From Taenia hydatigena (taxonomy: Eukaryota > Platyhelminthes > Cestoda > Cyclophyllidea > Taeniidae), in assembly GCA_036345935.2 (NCBI GenBank), contig JADWOT020000010.1, positions 10,631,412-10,695,411 on the forward strand: 64,000 nucleotides of DNA, read 5' to 3'. Made by a program: the position numbers and the translations under genes. This document shows, piece after piece, positions 51,701-64,000 of this stretch (position 1 is the first letter of the stretch; each line of letters begins with the position of its first letter). Below the pieces are notes generated by a model, which was not told the DNA's origin, did not search any database, and saw only the letters and a program-made list of their open reading frames with translations.

Positions 51701-54090
51701 GGAGAGGACATAATTTTTTTTACCAAAAATCTTTACATTTAATGCAGCTCATGTTGGATTGCAATGCAGCAAGTGTGTTTGGATGCTCTGCAGTTGGGTT
51801 AAAGGCTGACGATTTGGTGGTGTTGACGAAAATGAGCCACCACCGTCAAGTCGGATTTTGATTGGCTAATCCGGGAGAACCCATTCAAGCGGGGAAAAAT
51901 GAGATAAGACTCTCCAATTTTATGTATTCACCTCTGAAGTGCTACAACGCATTACATATGATGGAGGAGAGGCTATTTAAAATGGGTGTCCATGCGAAAT
52001 TCACATTTCTTCAACGGTTGGGGTGAGGAAGAGATTGCAGTCCCTTCCATAGCGTAGGCAACGCAATTCTAACTGAAGGCAAAGAGCCTGCTAACTACAG
52101 CAAATCGTTGCAGGGATCGTTTCAAGATTTCCATCTCTCGCATGCTGCATAGAATGCTTGATTTTGGGGAGTGGTTTCCGTGTAACTTACAGCCTTCCCT
52201 GCCCGGTTCTTAAAGGCATCGAGTGCAGAGACACGCTAATTGACTCTCCCTACACAGTAGAAGGATATTAAAGGAAAGGGTAGTTGAATGCACCACCTCC
52301 CAGTTCTCTCCGTTCTTATCCACCCACCCATCCGTCTGCCTCTAATGAATTCAACTCTGCCCTGTATCCGCAGTTGTAACATTTTTCTCACCGCGTTTTT
52401 TCTTTTTTAAAAAGACTAAATCGAAAGATGAGTTTAGTTTCATACTGCATTTTGAGGTCAAATGCATTCTAAACGGCATCTGGTATACGCCTTGATTGCT
52501 CTACTTTGATTGGCTGGTGGAGGACTGGGGATTCGATCGCCCTCCCGACTTCCATTAGTCATCAGCGGCCTCGTGACCCAGCCCCCTTGGGAAACTGCTC
52601 GTGGGGCATCCGATGGGGCAGATGTGGTGAGGTAAGGTTAGTCGATGTAACCCATTGGCTGACACACCTACCATCTCTAAACCGCCGTTTCAATCATTGC
52701 CGACTATGCAAATTGACACTCACCTTCTTAGCACATGTTACATACGCAAAATAAGACAGGATAGCAATAAGTTTACTTAACTGATCGTTTGTTTTGCAGA
52801 TGTGAGTTAATTAGTGCTTGATTAGTTTGTCAAACCATCAAGGATAGGCACGTTAAAGATGGGACAATTTCCGTGTCATTCAACCTGTGCAATGGGATTG
52901 AAAAGTGGCAAAAGAGTGGCATTCTGCTTCAAATTTGACCGTTAAAATGGCCTTTTTGAAGCACTGTCTCTCCAGCTGCAGCGCAGGTTCGAAATGCTAG
53001 CACTTCCGCATTCAATCGATAAAAAATCGATAGGTGGTGAGTCATTCACCACTACGCTACCCTCTTCGCTGTTTGTTTAGTCATAACTATGGCAGCGCGT
53101 ATTTTTTAAGCATCACGGAAAGTGATTTGCGTTTAGACTTTGAAATGGAACTACTTTTTTAAAAAAAAAGAAAATAAGTTCACGTGCTACGAATCGAAAA
53201 GGAGGTCGAATGCTTCCCTTAAAAATGTATAGTTACCTAGACTTCTCCAATTAGGGCGATTGGTGGTCTTTTTAATCATCCAAGTTGTGTTGTATCGTCT
53301 TCATTGAGCTAACACCTTTATAGCTCTACAGACGCGTCAAACTCTGCTTCCTCCCTCGAAGGCGCCAAGGCGGCAGCAATGACCTTGAGGCGTCCAATGG
53401 TGCAGTAGCGTAAGCTATGGATGCTGGCTACGTGACTTGCGCACCACGCCAAGCCCCAAGCCTGTGTGACATGCATATTTACAGAAATGATCTCGGTTTT
53501 TTTGGATTGATTAGCTAACAATGATGACTAGCCTCTAAGACTAGAGGAAAAAACAGTTAAAATTTGAAGTATGTCTTTTGCTATTTGCCCAAATTGGGCC
53601 GAGTGCAATTAGTCATCGTCACTGTCAAATGGCCGTTTCTTTGTTCACGGCGTAGCACAAAGGCAACGCTTCAGCATGCGTCAACGAGTGTGCGTGACCA
53701 GTGCGCATCTAATACAAACAGGGCGAGACGGAAATCGATTCCTTTGAAGTGTCCTGGGAAATGCATTATCTGAAGTTAGCGTTGCCATCATGTCGAGGGG
53801 AGATTGAATGAGTTGTGCCGCAGCCAGTCTCGTCCACATCGACGTTGTAAGTAGATTGCACTGTCTTTGAGTCCAATTGATGAAGTAGCAAACCGTGTTA
53901 AAGACTGGACGATGCTTCCACCGAACAAAGTGGTGTCTCAATCGACTGGGCTCATCTGAAGCACTTCAACAGACAGGCGACAAATCACTTATGGAATAAG
54001 CGTCTTTGATCGTTGCCAGGTGGAGGAAAGTGACGTTCGGCAACTGCTCAGAATAAATTTCCGTAGTTCAGCTTTATCCCCTCGATGCTA

Positions 54091-54226
54091 TGGATGGATA
54101 TGTGAATGGATAAGTTGGTGGTACTAGGCTGAATGGATGATTGTCAGGCAAATAGAGGGATGGACGGTTGGTTCCGGGGTGGATGGATGCAGGTAGGTAG
54201 GTGGATATAGGATGGATAAGAGGATG
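54091..54226 (+). repeat. Imperfect GGAT-type simple repeat
   Basis: Repeated TGGATGGATA, GAATGGAT and GGTAGGTAGG units without a fixed period; a degenerate tetranucleotide satellite. A shorter similar patch lies in the coiled-coil gene intron at about 9350-9405. Confidence 0.6.
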
Positions 54227-55102
54227 GCTGATAGGGAAGCAACAACAGCTTCCTCCTTTTAACACAGCCAATGTTGCTGACCACCAAACACAATGAAGGG
54301 ATCTGGTAACATATTTTAATTCCAAGTTGTTGCATTGTCCCGCTGTGAGGCTTCCAAGTGGCAAGCACCACATTCTCTTGGCACAAGCATTAAATAATCA
54401 CACAGAGTGAGGTGTGAAACAAAAGAGACCACGTACACGCACACACAAAAGAGCGTCACAAAGCCTGTAGACCCGCTCTGCAATCAAGCCAACTTAGGTT
54501 ATTTTGAGCAAGTGTTGAAGCAAATGGATCCCACCGGATGCACCAATACTTGTTGTGTCATGTGGTTTTGGTTCCTCCTCCCCCTTCCATCTTTGCAGTA
54601 CCCAACACAAGTGAATGACCGCAGATTCTACCCAATTCGGCCATGTTAGTGTCCAAGTTGAAAGGACACAAACTGTTTAACTGTTTTGGTAGATTCGAGC
54701 CCCGAAAGCTACCTTACAAAGCTCTACGAGGCCAAGAGTAACATAGGCTTCATCGTTCCTGCCTCGTGACACGCCACTTCATCCATCAACTCCACTTAAA
54801 TGCAATCCACATGGGTATTAAACTCTGCGTGTGTAAGGACTTCACTTTGCTTGACCCCGTAAAAAACAAAAGCAAAAAACAACAACCAAAATAGGCAAGC
54901 AGAGTCTCCATAGCCTCTAACCGAAAATGCCAACACTCATAGAGGAAACTAGGAAAAGGAAGTTAAAAGAAGACGGGGAATAAAAAGAGTAATTTGCACA
55001 GAAACAGCAAGAATTTGGAAAGGAAGAAAGACGAACGAAAAAGGAGAGAAAAGAGTAGGACGTGGATAGAACTCGATTGGTAACCTGCAAGCCGCGTTCC
55101 CC

Positions 55103-56088
<986 letters not shown>

Positions 56089-56599
56089 GAGTAGACACCA
56101 ACAAAGACGTAGACAACGAAACAATGGGCGCCAAAACTAATCCCAGCGGCTGGGACTTCGTCCTTCATTAGAGAAGCGCGTCAGCCAACTTAAACATATA
56201 TTTTTCCTGTAAAATAAGCTAAGCACAAGTAGTTAGTGCTGTCAATAAAACATCAACATACTAATTGTTGGCAATTTTACAGCTTGGAGCATTAAAGTAC
56301 AAATCTCTATTAGAAGACTTTATCAAGTTTATTGCAAAACAAGAAGTTAACGAGGTTTAGAACCAACCTTTATTCATCATTATCAATTCGTTTAACTTCT
56401 TGCATTACTAGTCCTTTGTTCTTAACCACATGTGCGCAATTAGGCTGTATGGGAGCAGTCAGCACTTTTTTGTGAAAACAAAGTTTAGATTTGCCCGCAC
56501 CCATGCTAGATGACTTTACACAGCAAAGTCACGTATCACCCTGCGCGTCGTTTGAAGAAGGGTCAGCATACAAGAAAAGATGTTCACCACCATGTGTAA

Positions 56600-57311
56600 G
56601 TATGGCGTCCCGAGATTTTTTTGAAGGCAAAAGAGGGCATAATACTTGGGCAGTATATATATTTATACATACAATAATCAAGGGAAACGGCGTTGCTGTC
56701 ATGGTCTGGAGGCTAGCCCACTCGGTTAGGGCAATACGGTCACCTAATTAACCGAAACCGAGAGGGCCAGCCATAATTAAACGAAGCATAATATAATTTC
56801 TCTCTTCTTTCTAGCGTAGTTCCCGGCGATTCCCTTTGGTAATCCTCCCGCGTCAGCCATCACAACGTAATTAATGCTACAAGAAGCACCGACGAGCTAA
56901 CTGTGCTAGTTATCGCAATTCAAGCGCAGCTGAGGAGCTGCTTGACATTTGCATCACCGACACCTCTTGGCAGTTTGACTGGACGAACAAACCGGTGTCG
57001 CTTCAATTGTTAATATCTTTCTTACAGAATATGAGGATGGAGTAGATATCAAATAAAGGCGTTGATCTCAGCTCTTTTGTTATGAGATGTAAGAGATTTT
57101 CCCATCCGTAGCACATGCACTTCTTTCGCAGCACCAGTTTGTCACAAGCAGTAGAGGGTGGGATGGGAATCCTGCAAAGTCAGGTTTGCTTTCCGCTGCC
57201 ATTAATGTAGCAGCCCAAGACTTCCTTGAATGCAGAAAAAGGCATAGCAATATGGCAGAATATATATTGGCTGAAACCGGAACCGGCAGTCAGAACAAAC
57301 AAAGGCAAAAG
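56600..57311 (+). mobile_element. Old, degenerate near-complete TRIM copy
   Basis: A diverged 5' LTR (about 56600-56795; GGCGTCCCGAGA, GGGCAATACGGTCACCT) is followed by an interior that matches the complete element (CAGCCATCACAACGTA, CCATCCGTAGCACATGCACT, GCTTTCCGCTGCCA) and by a 3' LTR starting at 57206 that lacks its middle (ends GTCAGAACAAACAAAGG). Borders are approximate. Many substitutions and the deletion show this is an old insertion. Confidence 0.7.
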
Positions 57312-58927
57312 GACATTAATTTGATGGTACCTAAGTTTAGAAAATGCAGTTAAGGATTGGTGCTACTGTCATGAATCAAAGGCCAGTTCACCTAAAGAAA
57401 GTAGTGTGACCGAGACAAAAAGAGGTTAGTTACCAAAACGTAGAGCAAAATAACCAAAGTATTTCGTTGTGGCTCCCTTTTTGGGAGACTTCTTTAGGCC
57501 TATCTTTGTCTAACCCTCAACGTCCGCCACCAAAGCGTAATCAGCTCTGAAATAAAACTGACGCTGTAATTTTGCCTTGCATTAGCAATGGATTTAGAAC
57601 ATGAATCGTGTCGTCCATCATGCGTGTCCATTACCTAGCCTCAATTTTGTGCAATGAAAGACGGGTGTAGGCGTTGCTTCCTTCTCCTCCTCTTCCCTTC
57701 TTTCTCCCCCGATAAGGGAAGGTCAAAGGTTTATTTGCACCTTTATTATAATAACTGAGCTGCTGTTGGGTAGTGGATCAGTAGCAATTAGGAGGAGGGT
57801 CTCTCCGTGTTCGGAGAAACGTCCAGCTAGTCCACGACCAGGTTCAGATTGTTCTCCCGCCATTCGCGCACAAGGTCGTGTTTAGTAAAATAAATACTAC
57901 AACCGGCTTTACCACGGTTTTGTAAGGCTGAGGTTTTGCATTTGTTTGTTCTTCTTACCTTTCTTTTAACGTCAAGGATGCTCAGCCCTGACTGTTTGGA
58001 TTCCATCCAGCTGGTAGGATCATTCCATTGAAATCTTTGAGCATGTGCAGTGGATAACTCTGCTACAGAATTTTTCTGGCTTGATAAAGGCTGATGTTAC
58101 GTCTTTAATAAATTTATAATCAGCAAAGTACGGAGTCGAGTTAGCTGTCCGAGAAACACCATTATTATCTTATCAAATTGGTGTCGTCAATGGTATTCCT
58201 GTCCGTAGTGTCTGCGATTCTTCTGCCCTCCATCTTAAACTGAGATAAACGTCTATCAGGCTTGAATTTATACTTTTTGCTGATAGTGCAGCTCTCCGTG
58301 GCATTTCTAAAGGCAAAATACGGTATAACACATCACAGCGTGCGTCAAACACACTGGAATGGTTCAGACGTCAGTTTTCCACAAAGAAACGTTCGCGTTT
58401 TACAAAAAATCGCAATAATTTCATGTTAGTGCTTTTTTAAGCCAACAATCAATTGTGTCTCTTACTTTCCTACAAAGTTTTGGTTAAAAGCACAATTCGG
58501 TAAACCATCCCTGTCTACTAATGCTGTAGGTAAAAGTGGTGTTAGCTGTAAGGTAATTGATGGCCCAAAAAGGAATACTGGAGAGAGTCGACATGGTTCT
58601 CATCTCCATTCATCTTCTAGGTACTACAGACAATCAATTTGTGATCTGTGGCTTTGAACTGACTCGGCCATAGATATCTGTGTGGATGGGATATGAGCAT
58701 ACGCTTGACTTCGTGATGCAGATCAGACAAAGGAAGCAAACGAAGCTTCTGCGTTCGATAGATGTCGGTATTCGTATTGACTGAATACTGTCGTGATTTT
58801 CCAAGGTGCCTGCATAGCAAGACTCGCCTCATTACAAAATGTCAGTTACAAGTGCGCATAAAATGATAAACTAGTGTTAGCTCATTATTTATTGTGCAAA
58901 GAGTGCTACAAATAATTTAAATAATAT
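57312..58927. other. Intergenic stretch with no gene seen
   Basis: Lies between TRIM copies. The first ~110 bases hold fragments reminiscent of the LTR (GTCATGAATCAAAGGCCAG), too diverged to call. No exon supported. Confidence 0.4.
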
Positions 58928-59115
58928 TGTGATGCTCTGCTTGTTTTGACTGCTAGTTGGGTTTCGGTTTGGGTTAATTAGGTGGCCATAATGCCATAGA
59001 CACGTGAGCCAGCCTCCAGGATATGCCAGCAGTCCCATTCCCCTTACTTAGTATGCATACATTCTGTATAGTAGTATGTCTTCTTTTGACTTCAAGGAGG
59101 TCTCGAGATGCTACA
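58928..59115 (-). mobile_element. Old solo TRIM LTR, reverse orientation
   Basis: About 188 bp, ending GTCTCGAGATGCTACA, with a recognisable core AGGTGGCCATAATGCC. Flanks AATAT and GATAT agree at four of five positions, consistent with a decayed target-site duplication. Confidence 0.75.
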
Positions 59116-59197
59116 GATATACATCTGTATCATTGGCTGCATTTGTAATACTTTGTTTGTTTGGACTACCGGATGCGATCAGGGTCACAGAGGTGGC

Positions 59198-59382
59198 TGT
59201 AGCGTCCCGAGGCTCCCTTAAGGCAAAAGAAGGCAAAGTGGCAGGGTAGAATATATACATTCACTGGACAGAGGGAAATAGACTGCAGGCATGGCCCGGA
59301 GGCCAGCCCATGCAGCTAGGGCAGTACGGCCACCTCTGTGACCTTGACAGAAACTGGCAGTTCTAACAAGCAAAGTACTACA
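59198..59382 (+). repeat. 5' LTR of the complete TRIM
   Basis: Direct repeat partner of 59914-60098; differs at ATACATT/ATATATT, CACTGG/CACCGG and CCATGC/CCACGC. Confidence 0.93.
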
Positions 59383-59913
59383 TTGCCCCTCTCTTCTTTC
59401 GAGCGTCGTCCCCGACGCGTCCCTCGGTACATCCCCCGCGTTAGCCATCACAACATACTCAGTGCTGCAACAAGCACCCACGAGCTAACCATGCCAGTCG
59501 CCCACATTCGACGCGATTGAGGCGATGCTTGACACCAACGTCAGTAATCCCTCTTGACAGTGCATTGCACCTCGAGTTTCGTCTGGCTTGGAAACAAAGT
59601 TCGGAATAAGTGGTTCTGCCAACCATCAGTATGTCCGTAGGGAAGCGTTAGCACGCCGATCTCCTTAAGCAAGTAGATATTAGGAGTAATCTTTGAAACG
59701 AAACTTCCCAGGTGGTACATGGATAGTATCGCTTCAGTTGTTGATAGCTCTCTTGTAGAACACGGAGAAGGGATGGATGCAGGAGGTGGACGTCGTTTTT
59801 GGCCCATCCGTAGCACATGCACTTCTTTTGCACCGCTGCAACATGCCGCAGGCGGTAGAGATCGGGATAAAAAAAAACCCTTTAGAATCGGGCCCGCTTT
59901 CCGCTGCCACCAA

Positions 59914-60098
59914 TGTAGCGTCCCGAGGCTCCCTTAAGGCAAAAGAAGGCAAAGTGGCAGGGTAGAATATATATATTCACCGGACAGAGGGAAATAGACT
60001 GCAGGCATGGCCCGGAGGCCAGCCCACGCAGCTAGGGCAGTACGGCCACCTCTGTGACCTTGACAGAAACTGGCAGTTCTAACAAGCAAAGTACTACA
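59914..60098 (+). repeat. 3' LTR of the complete TRIM
   Basis: Direct repeat partner of 59198-59382, same length of 185 bp, preceded by GCTTTCCGCTGCCACCAA, a sequence also found before the 3' LTRs at 17009 and 57206. Confidence 0.93.
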
Positions 60099-60311
60099 GT
60101 GGCCATATTGCCCTAGCTGCGTAGGTTGGCCCCTGGGTCGCGCCATCAGCTAATCTCATTCTGACTGTTGAATATATATGTATATGTATATATTCTACCC
60201 TAGTATTCAGTCTTCTTTTGCCTTCGAGGGAGCCTCGGGACGCTACAGTATTAATGGGGTTGGGAGAGCGTTTTAGCAATGCGTTGTCTGTTAATTTATT
60301 GTGCACACTAT

Positions 60312-60497
60312 TGTAGCATCTAAAGGCTCCCTCAAAGACAAAAGAAGGCAGAATGCTAAAGTGGAATATATATATTTAACGGACAGAGGGAAATAAGCTG
60401 ATGACATGGCCCGAAGGCCAGCCTACACAGCCAGGGCAATACGGCCACCTCTGTCACCCTGTCCAAAACCTGTAGTCTAAACAAACAAAGCATTACG
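60312..60497 (+). mobile_element. Solo TRIM LTR, forward orientation
   Basis: A 186-bp LTR starting TGTAGCATCTAAAGGCTCCC and ending AAAGCATTACG. Flanks ACTAT and ATTAT agree at four of five positions. It lies only 64 bases from the nested pair. Confidence 0.85.
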
Positions 60498-61402
60498 ATT
60501 ATGCTATTATTTGCATTTTATAGGATTTATTTCCCACAATGTTTACACTTGATTGTGCACTTTATTCCCCTCACTTGTTTATTTTATCTTTTGAGATGTT
60601 ATTATCAATCTGCCTACAAGGTGAATGATAGGCCTCGTCAGCTGCCTATTTGTTTACTTTACTTATGCATACAATTTACTTGTGTCTTTTTTGTTGAAAT
60701 CAACTACCTTCATGTAAAATATCACCAGCTGCTGGCGGGTTATGTGTTCAAAGTTGTTTTGCAGTAGGTTTGGCTTTATTTTCGCTTTATTGGTTGCTTC
60801 TCTTGATTCGGCTTTATCGTTTCATTTTATCGTGCCAATTAATCGACACAGTTGTTGGGCTGCCTTGTCTGTAATTCTAGTTATGCTGTTAATTAGCTGC
60901 AGTGTTATGTGTGCTACATTACATAAATTCCTGTCACGCTTACTTTATTTACTTGTAAGTACTTTATTTCAAGTACTCTGTTATCTTTTGAGAAACTTTT
61001 CTTTCGAATGGTTCGTCTTTACTGACTGTCTTGGGGTAGATTTGATTTAAATTCCTTTATTAGCTTAATCGGTCTGTTGCGCTGCTTACTTTTGACTTCA
61101 GTTAACATTTTTAATGTCCTCTGGCATTTTTTTTATATTTGCTTGAGTTCAAGATAGTACATTTGTAGGCCTTTGACATCTTAACTATCCTTGTTGCCTA
61201 GATTTTATTATCTGTAAAGCTGAAATGCAGTTTGCTTTGTATTATTGATTTTTTTCGTGTTTATTAATGCGTACAACCTTATTCCTGATTATGGAAAGGT
61301 GTAATTGGCCTTTTAATATGTGGTTTTTTGAAGCCGATTTTCCAGTTTGCATTATATGAGCGGCGGAACCTCTCACATCCAGGTGTTTTTTAGGAGTAGA
61401 GC
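60498..61402. other. AT-rich intergenic stretch
   Basis: T-rich sequence. The overlapping hydrophobic open frames at 60501-60767 and 60742-61050 reflect T-rich composition and have no other support. Confidence 0.45.
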
Positions 61403-61452
61403 ATGGTGGATGAATCTTGGCCGTTTGATTTGTCAAAGGAGCTAGAAAAACG
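61403..61452 (+). CDS. Candidate first coding exon of a gene leaving the window
   Basis: An ATG opens MVDESWPFDLSKELEKR and runs into a strong donor CG/GTGAGT. The peptide has a natural-looking acidic/aliphatic start and a charged helix. No second exon with matching phase (2) was identified in the remaining 2.5 kb, so it would need a long first intron, which is common in this kind of genome. No family recognised. Confidence 0.3.
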
Positions 61453-64000
61453 GTGAGTTGATGAATTGATGCTTTGACTACTTTTTGTCAGTCCTAGAGA
61501 GATGTTTCAATTATCATTTTTGTCTTATCTTGGGGTGGGGCTAGTGTTGGTGGCCTTGGCATGTTTGCACTTAATTTCAAGGCTGTCTCAAGGGAGTGTG
61601 GACCCGCCTGTCGCAGGGGTGGCCCCACATGCTCGGTGTGTTTGTTTGCGACTGCCTTGTATGTTTGTATATGCGTTTTTGTGTGAGATGGAGTGTCCAT
61701 TTGCGTGTGGATTTGGTTTTGGGTTTGCGAGCCGGTAAATCAGCAAGCGAGTGAGCGATTTACCACTTTACTGTATGTCACATGTCGGCGGTGGCGGTGG
61801 CACCCGTGGCTGTTGGTCTTGACTTGCGATTAAAGCGATCTGTGGCGCCTTGATATTGTTTACTGATGTCCGCCTTTGCCTCCTTTCGTCCGGTTGTTAT
61901 CTCATTTCGGAGTTACCCAAAGGGTTCTGATCGGTTGGCAGGTCGGTGTAGTTGGCCGGACCATAGTCGCGACCTCAGAATAAGGCTTAATTTCAAGTCT
62001 ACACAAAGGTGAGATCATTCTATCCATCATTTACGCAGCTGTGTTCATCTTTAACTCACTCAAGGCAACCCGAATGAGCCTGTACACCTTTGTAAGGGTG
62101 ATGTCTGTTGTGACTTGCGTATGAGGCTTTGGTGTTAATCACCTGCTAACTTGGTGTTAAAGTTATCTTAGTGATAGTTGAGTACTTTCAAGCGGGAAAG
62201 TTAATTATCTCCGCCGCTTCCTCTTGTGGATTTGCATTTTCTATAGACGTGGCAACATCAGTCAGCGTATATGCCACTGTATGGTCCTTCCAACTGATTC
62301 AAAGTTGACCCAATTGCTATTAAATGGACTTCCGGTTGTTATTATCCCTCCTCTTCGTATCGTTTTGTTTCAGTGAATTTAGATGGACTATAACATCGAT
62401 CCTTTTGTCTTTTTTGATGTTTGTGCTGAATCATTCACCATTATTGTCGAGTTGGTTTGTCTCCTGTTCAAACTATGAGCGAGGGTTGTACTAAAGAATA
62501 CCTAACCTAGAGAATAACCTATGAAAAGTCGGAACCACACCAGTTGACTTTTTTTTCCGAGTCACAGTGCTGTTTACTTCGGTCACGGTTTTTTCGTCGT
62601 AAACATACTTCTCTGTGGCCTGGCTATCAATTTGGCACTTGCATAAGCTCGTGCTGAATGTGCCTTGTCGAGTCATGTCTGCCTGGCCGAATCCAAACTA
62701 GTTGTTTTTTTTGCGTCAACTTTTGTTTAACTTGCTTGTACTTCTACTCCCACACCGGTGGTGAGGTTCAGGCATTTGGTTTTCTGTTCATTTCGGCTGG
62801 CCGTTTCTCGATCGCTCAATCCCAGGTCAGCTAATTAGTTCTGATCTGACTTTATAGCTTTGGTCAGCTGTCAGCCCGTTTCAGATTATAAAGTCTCTTT
62901 TAATTGCTCCAAATCAAGTTGAACCATTGCGTGAGCTTCCAATGCATGCTTGGATTATTTATGCCTACTGGAGCGTTGTTTGATTGCGCTTGACTGTCAA
63001 ACAGTTCCTGCAAATGTTACTGTTAGCGCTTAGAGGTGTAATTAGTGGATTAATCGGGCCACCTATTAGTGCGACCGTTTCCTCCCTCCAGCTTGAAATG
63101 TGCTTACTGCCTATCTGCATGATCATCCATTCCAAAGTTTATTGACACTGGTAAAGAGTATGTTTAACCGAGAAAGTACGTTTAGTTGTCTCCGAATTAT
63201 GTGGTCTGTTTTATCGGCAACTCACTTCCGCAGAAAGTGTAGAATTTTTTATTACCACCATGGGACTTCTCTGTGGCATGGACCTTTTTTTCATGCCTCT
63301 GAAAGCAATTGCAGCGCACTCGCTGTTATTACTTTTTTCTACCTTTTCCTGACACCTTTTCGCCGGAATTTTCACTCTTGCCGTGGTTAGAAGGGCTGAC
63401 TGGACGAACTAGGTGTCAGTGTACAGATTGATGCTTCAATTAACTTCAGGAACTGGGATTAGTCTTATGCAACCAGAGCATACCATGGTGAATCAACATG
63501 TCTTTCATTTCATTGGCAACTAAAATTGTGCCAGTTCGTGATTATCAGCGAGACTGCTTCTCTCTTTCATCGTAGCGCAATTGAGGCCTGAATTTGAGCT
63601 GACTGCAACCCTTGAATTGGGTCAAGCAAAGTATTGGATGGATGGCAGTACAGTATCATTGGCTTCATGCATCCATTTTTCAGGTTGTCGTTCCACTGGA
63701 AGCGCTCTTCTTGTACTTTGAGGCCTTGCCCGTAGACTTGGTTTTAACCGATTATTCTTATGTTGACCTTTAATTGCTTAATCAAATGTCGCACCCAAGG
63801 CTCGAATGAGAGGCTAATCCATCGAAATTCGAGTTTTCAAACACGGATTTCGCTAACTGTTCGCCTGCTCCATCATTCACTTGTAAATGTCGTTTCCCTT
63901 TCACTCATGGGCTTGGGTTGAACCCAGAAACACCGGATTGATGTCTTGTGACCTGCTGAGGTCAATTCCCAGCGTGGTTCCGACTTGCCAGAAGTAGAGC
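61453..64000. other. Intron or intergenic sequence to window end
   Basis: No confident exon. An AG-preceded open stretch near 63684 (VVVPLEALFLYFEALPVDL) could be coding but has no supported donor. No TRIM copy is seen. Confidence 0.4.

Larger units (their letters stand above)
48749..55102. other. 6.3-kb intergenic stretch with no gene seen
   Basis: Between prefoldin 5 and triosephosphate isomerase. Apart from short purine-rich runs and a GGAT-rich simple-sequence patch near 54091-54226, I see no exon chain, RNA gene or TRIM copy. Scattered open frames of up to 125 codons (50335-50712) have no support. Confidence 0.45.
59198..60098 (+). mobile_element. Complete TRIM element (901 bp)
   Basis: Two 185-bp direct LTRs (59198-59382 and 59914-60098), each TGTAGCG...TACTACA, enclose a 531-bp interior with no substantial coding capacity. 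I count three differences between the LTRs, so insertion is recent. A perfect 5-bp target duplication GTGGC flanks it (59193-59197 and 60099-60103). Each LTR carries a TATA-like GAATATATA stretch. Just inside the 5' LTR is a perfect hairpin, GCGTCG-TCCC-CGACGC (59403-59418). With no gag or pol it must be mobilised in trans. The structure fits the Ta-TRIM type reported in taeniid tapeworms, which I recall as shorter; the family name is inferred. Confidence 0.92.
59144..60247 (-). mobile_element. Solo TRIM LTR split by a younger TRIM
   Basis: The reverse-orientation LTR starts TGTAATACTTTG at 59144, breaks after GAGGTGGC at 59197, and resumes at 60099 with GTGGCCATATTGCCCTAGCT, ending GGGACGCTACA at 60247. 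Removing the insert and one duplicated GTGGC gives a contiguous LTR of about 198 bp. Its own flanks are GCATT and GTATT (four of five). Confidence 0.88.

Noticed and set aside
60501..61050. Hydrophobic open frames suggesting membrane proteins
   Set aside because: T-rich DNA yields Phe/Leu/Ser-rich frames by chance; two overlapping frames look equally hydrophobic.

Overview
This window is nuclear DNA of a parasitic flatworm, most likely a cyclophyllidean and probably taeniid tapeworm. The reasons are: compact genes broken by many GT-AG introns of roughly 30 to 2,600 bases; animal-type proteins throughout (succinate dehydrogenase iron-sulfur subunit, triosephosphate isomerase, prefoldin 5, a BUD22/SRFBP1 protein, a SUCO/SLP1 SUN-domain protein); and a high density of ~186-bp TG...CA terminal repeats that look like the TRIM elements (terminal-repeat retrotransposons in miniature) reported from Taenia and Echinococcus. 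The species assignment is inference. No prokaryotic, phage, CRISPR or operon-like feature is present.

Layout. 1-9615 (+): 3' part of a long coiled-coil protein gene whose 5' end lies outside the window. 10589-11539 (+): a two-exon SUZ-domain protein. 11540-14131: no firm gene, but two candidate exons, a run of 19 G and a degenerate ORF cluster. 14723-15745 (+): a well-supported five-exon gene for a 158-residue protein I do not recognise. 16638-17448: two TRIM pieces. 17988-22386 (+): BUD22/SRFBP1-like ribosome-biogenesis gene, convergent with 22727-23798 (-), the first of two SDHB genes. 24295-24480: solo LTR. 27274-28309 (-): second SDHB gene with identical exon layout, head to head with the 18-exon SUCO/SLP1-like gene at 28897-44482 (+). 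47462-47647: solo LTR. 48246-48748 (+): prefoldin subunit 5. 48749-55102: long gene-poor stretch. 55103-56088 (-): triosephosphate isomerase. 56600-60497: a cluster of TRIM copies, including a complete 901-bp element inserted into an older LTR of the same family. 60498-64000: AT-rich, with at most a first exon of a gene leaving the window at 61403.

Gene models were built by hand: exons were accepted when reading frame, splice phase and GT-AG borders agreed across every junction. The SUCO-like (1,331 aa), BUD22-like (477 aa), SDHB (282 aa each), TPI (250 aa), prefoldin (153 aa), SUZ (293 aa) and unknown (158 aa) models all close in phase. The genes are unrelated housekeeping functions (mitochondrial complex II, glycolysis, cytosolic and ER protein folding, ribosome biogenesis) and do not form one pathway. 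The features most worth a second look are the tandem SDHB pair, in which one copy has lost a conserved arginine, the nested TRIM insertion, and the unrecognised 158-residue gene.
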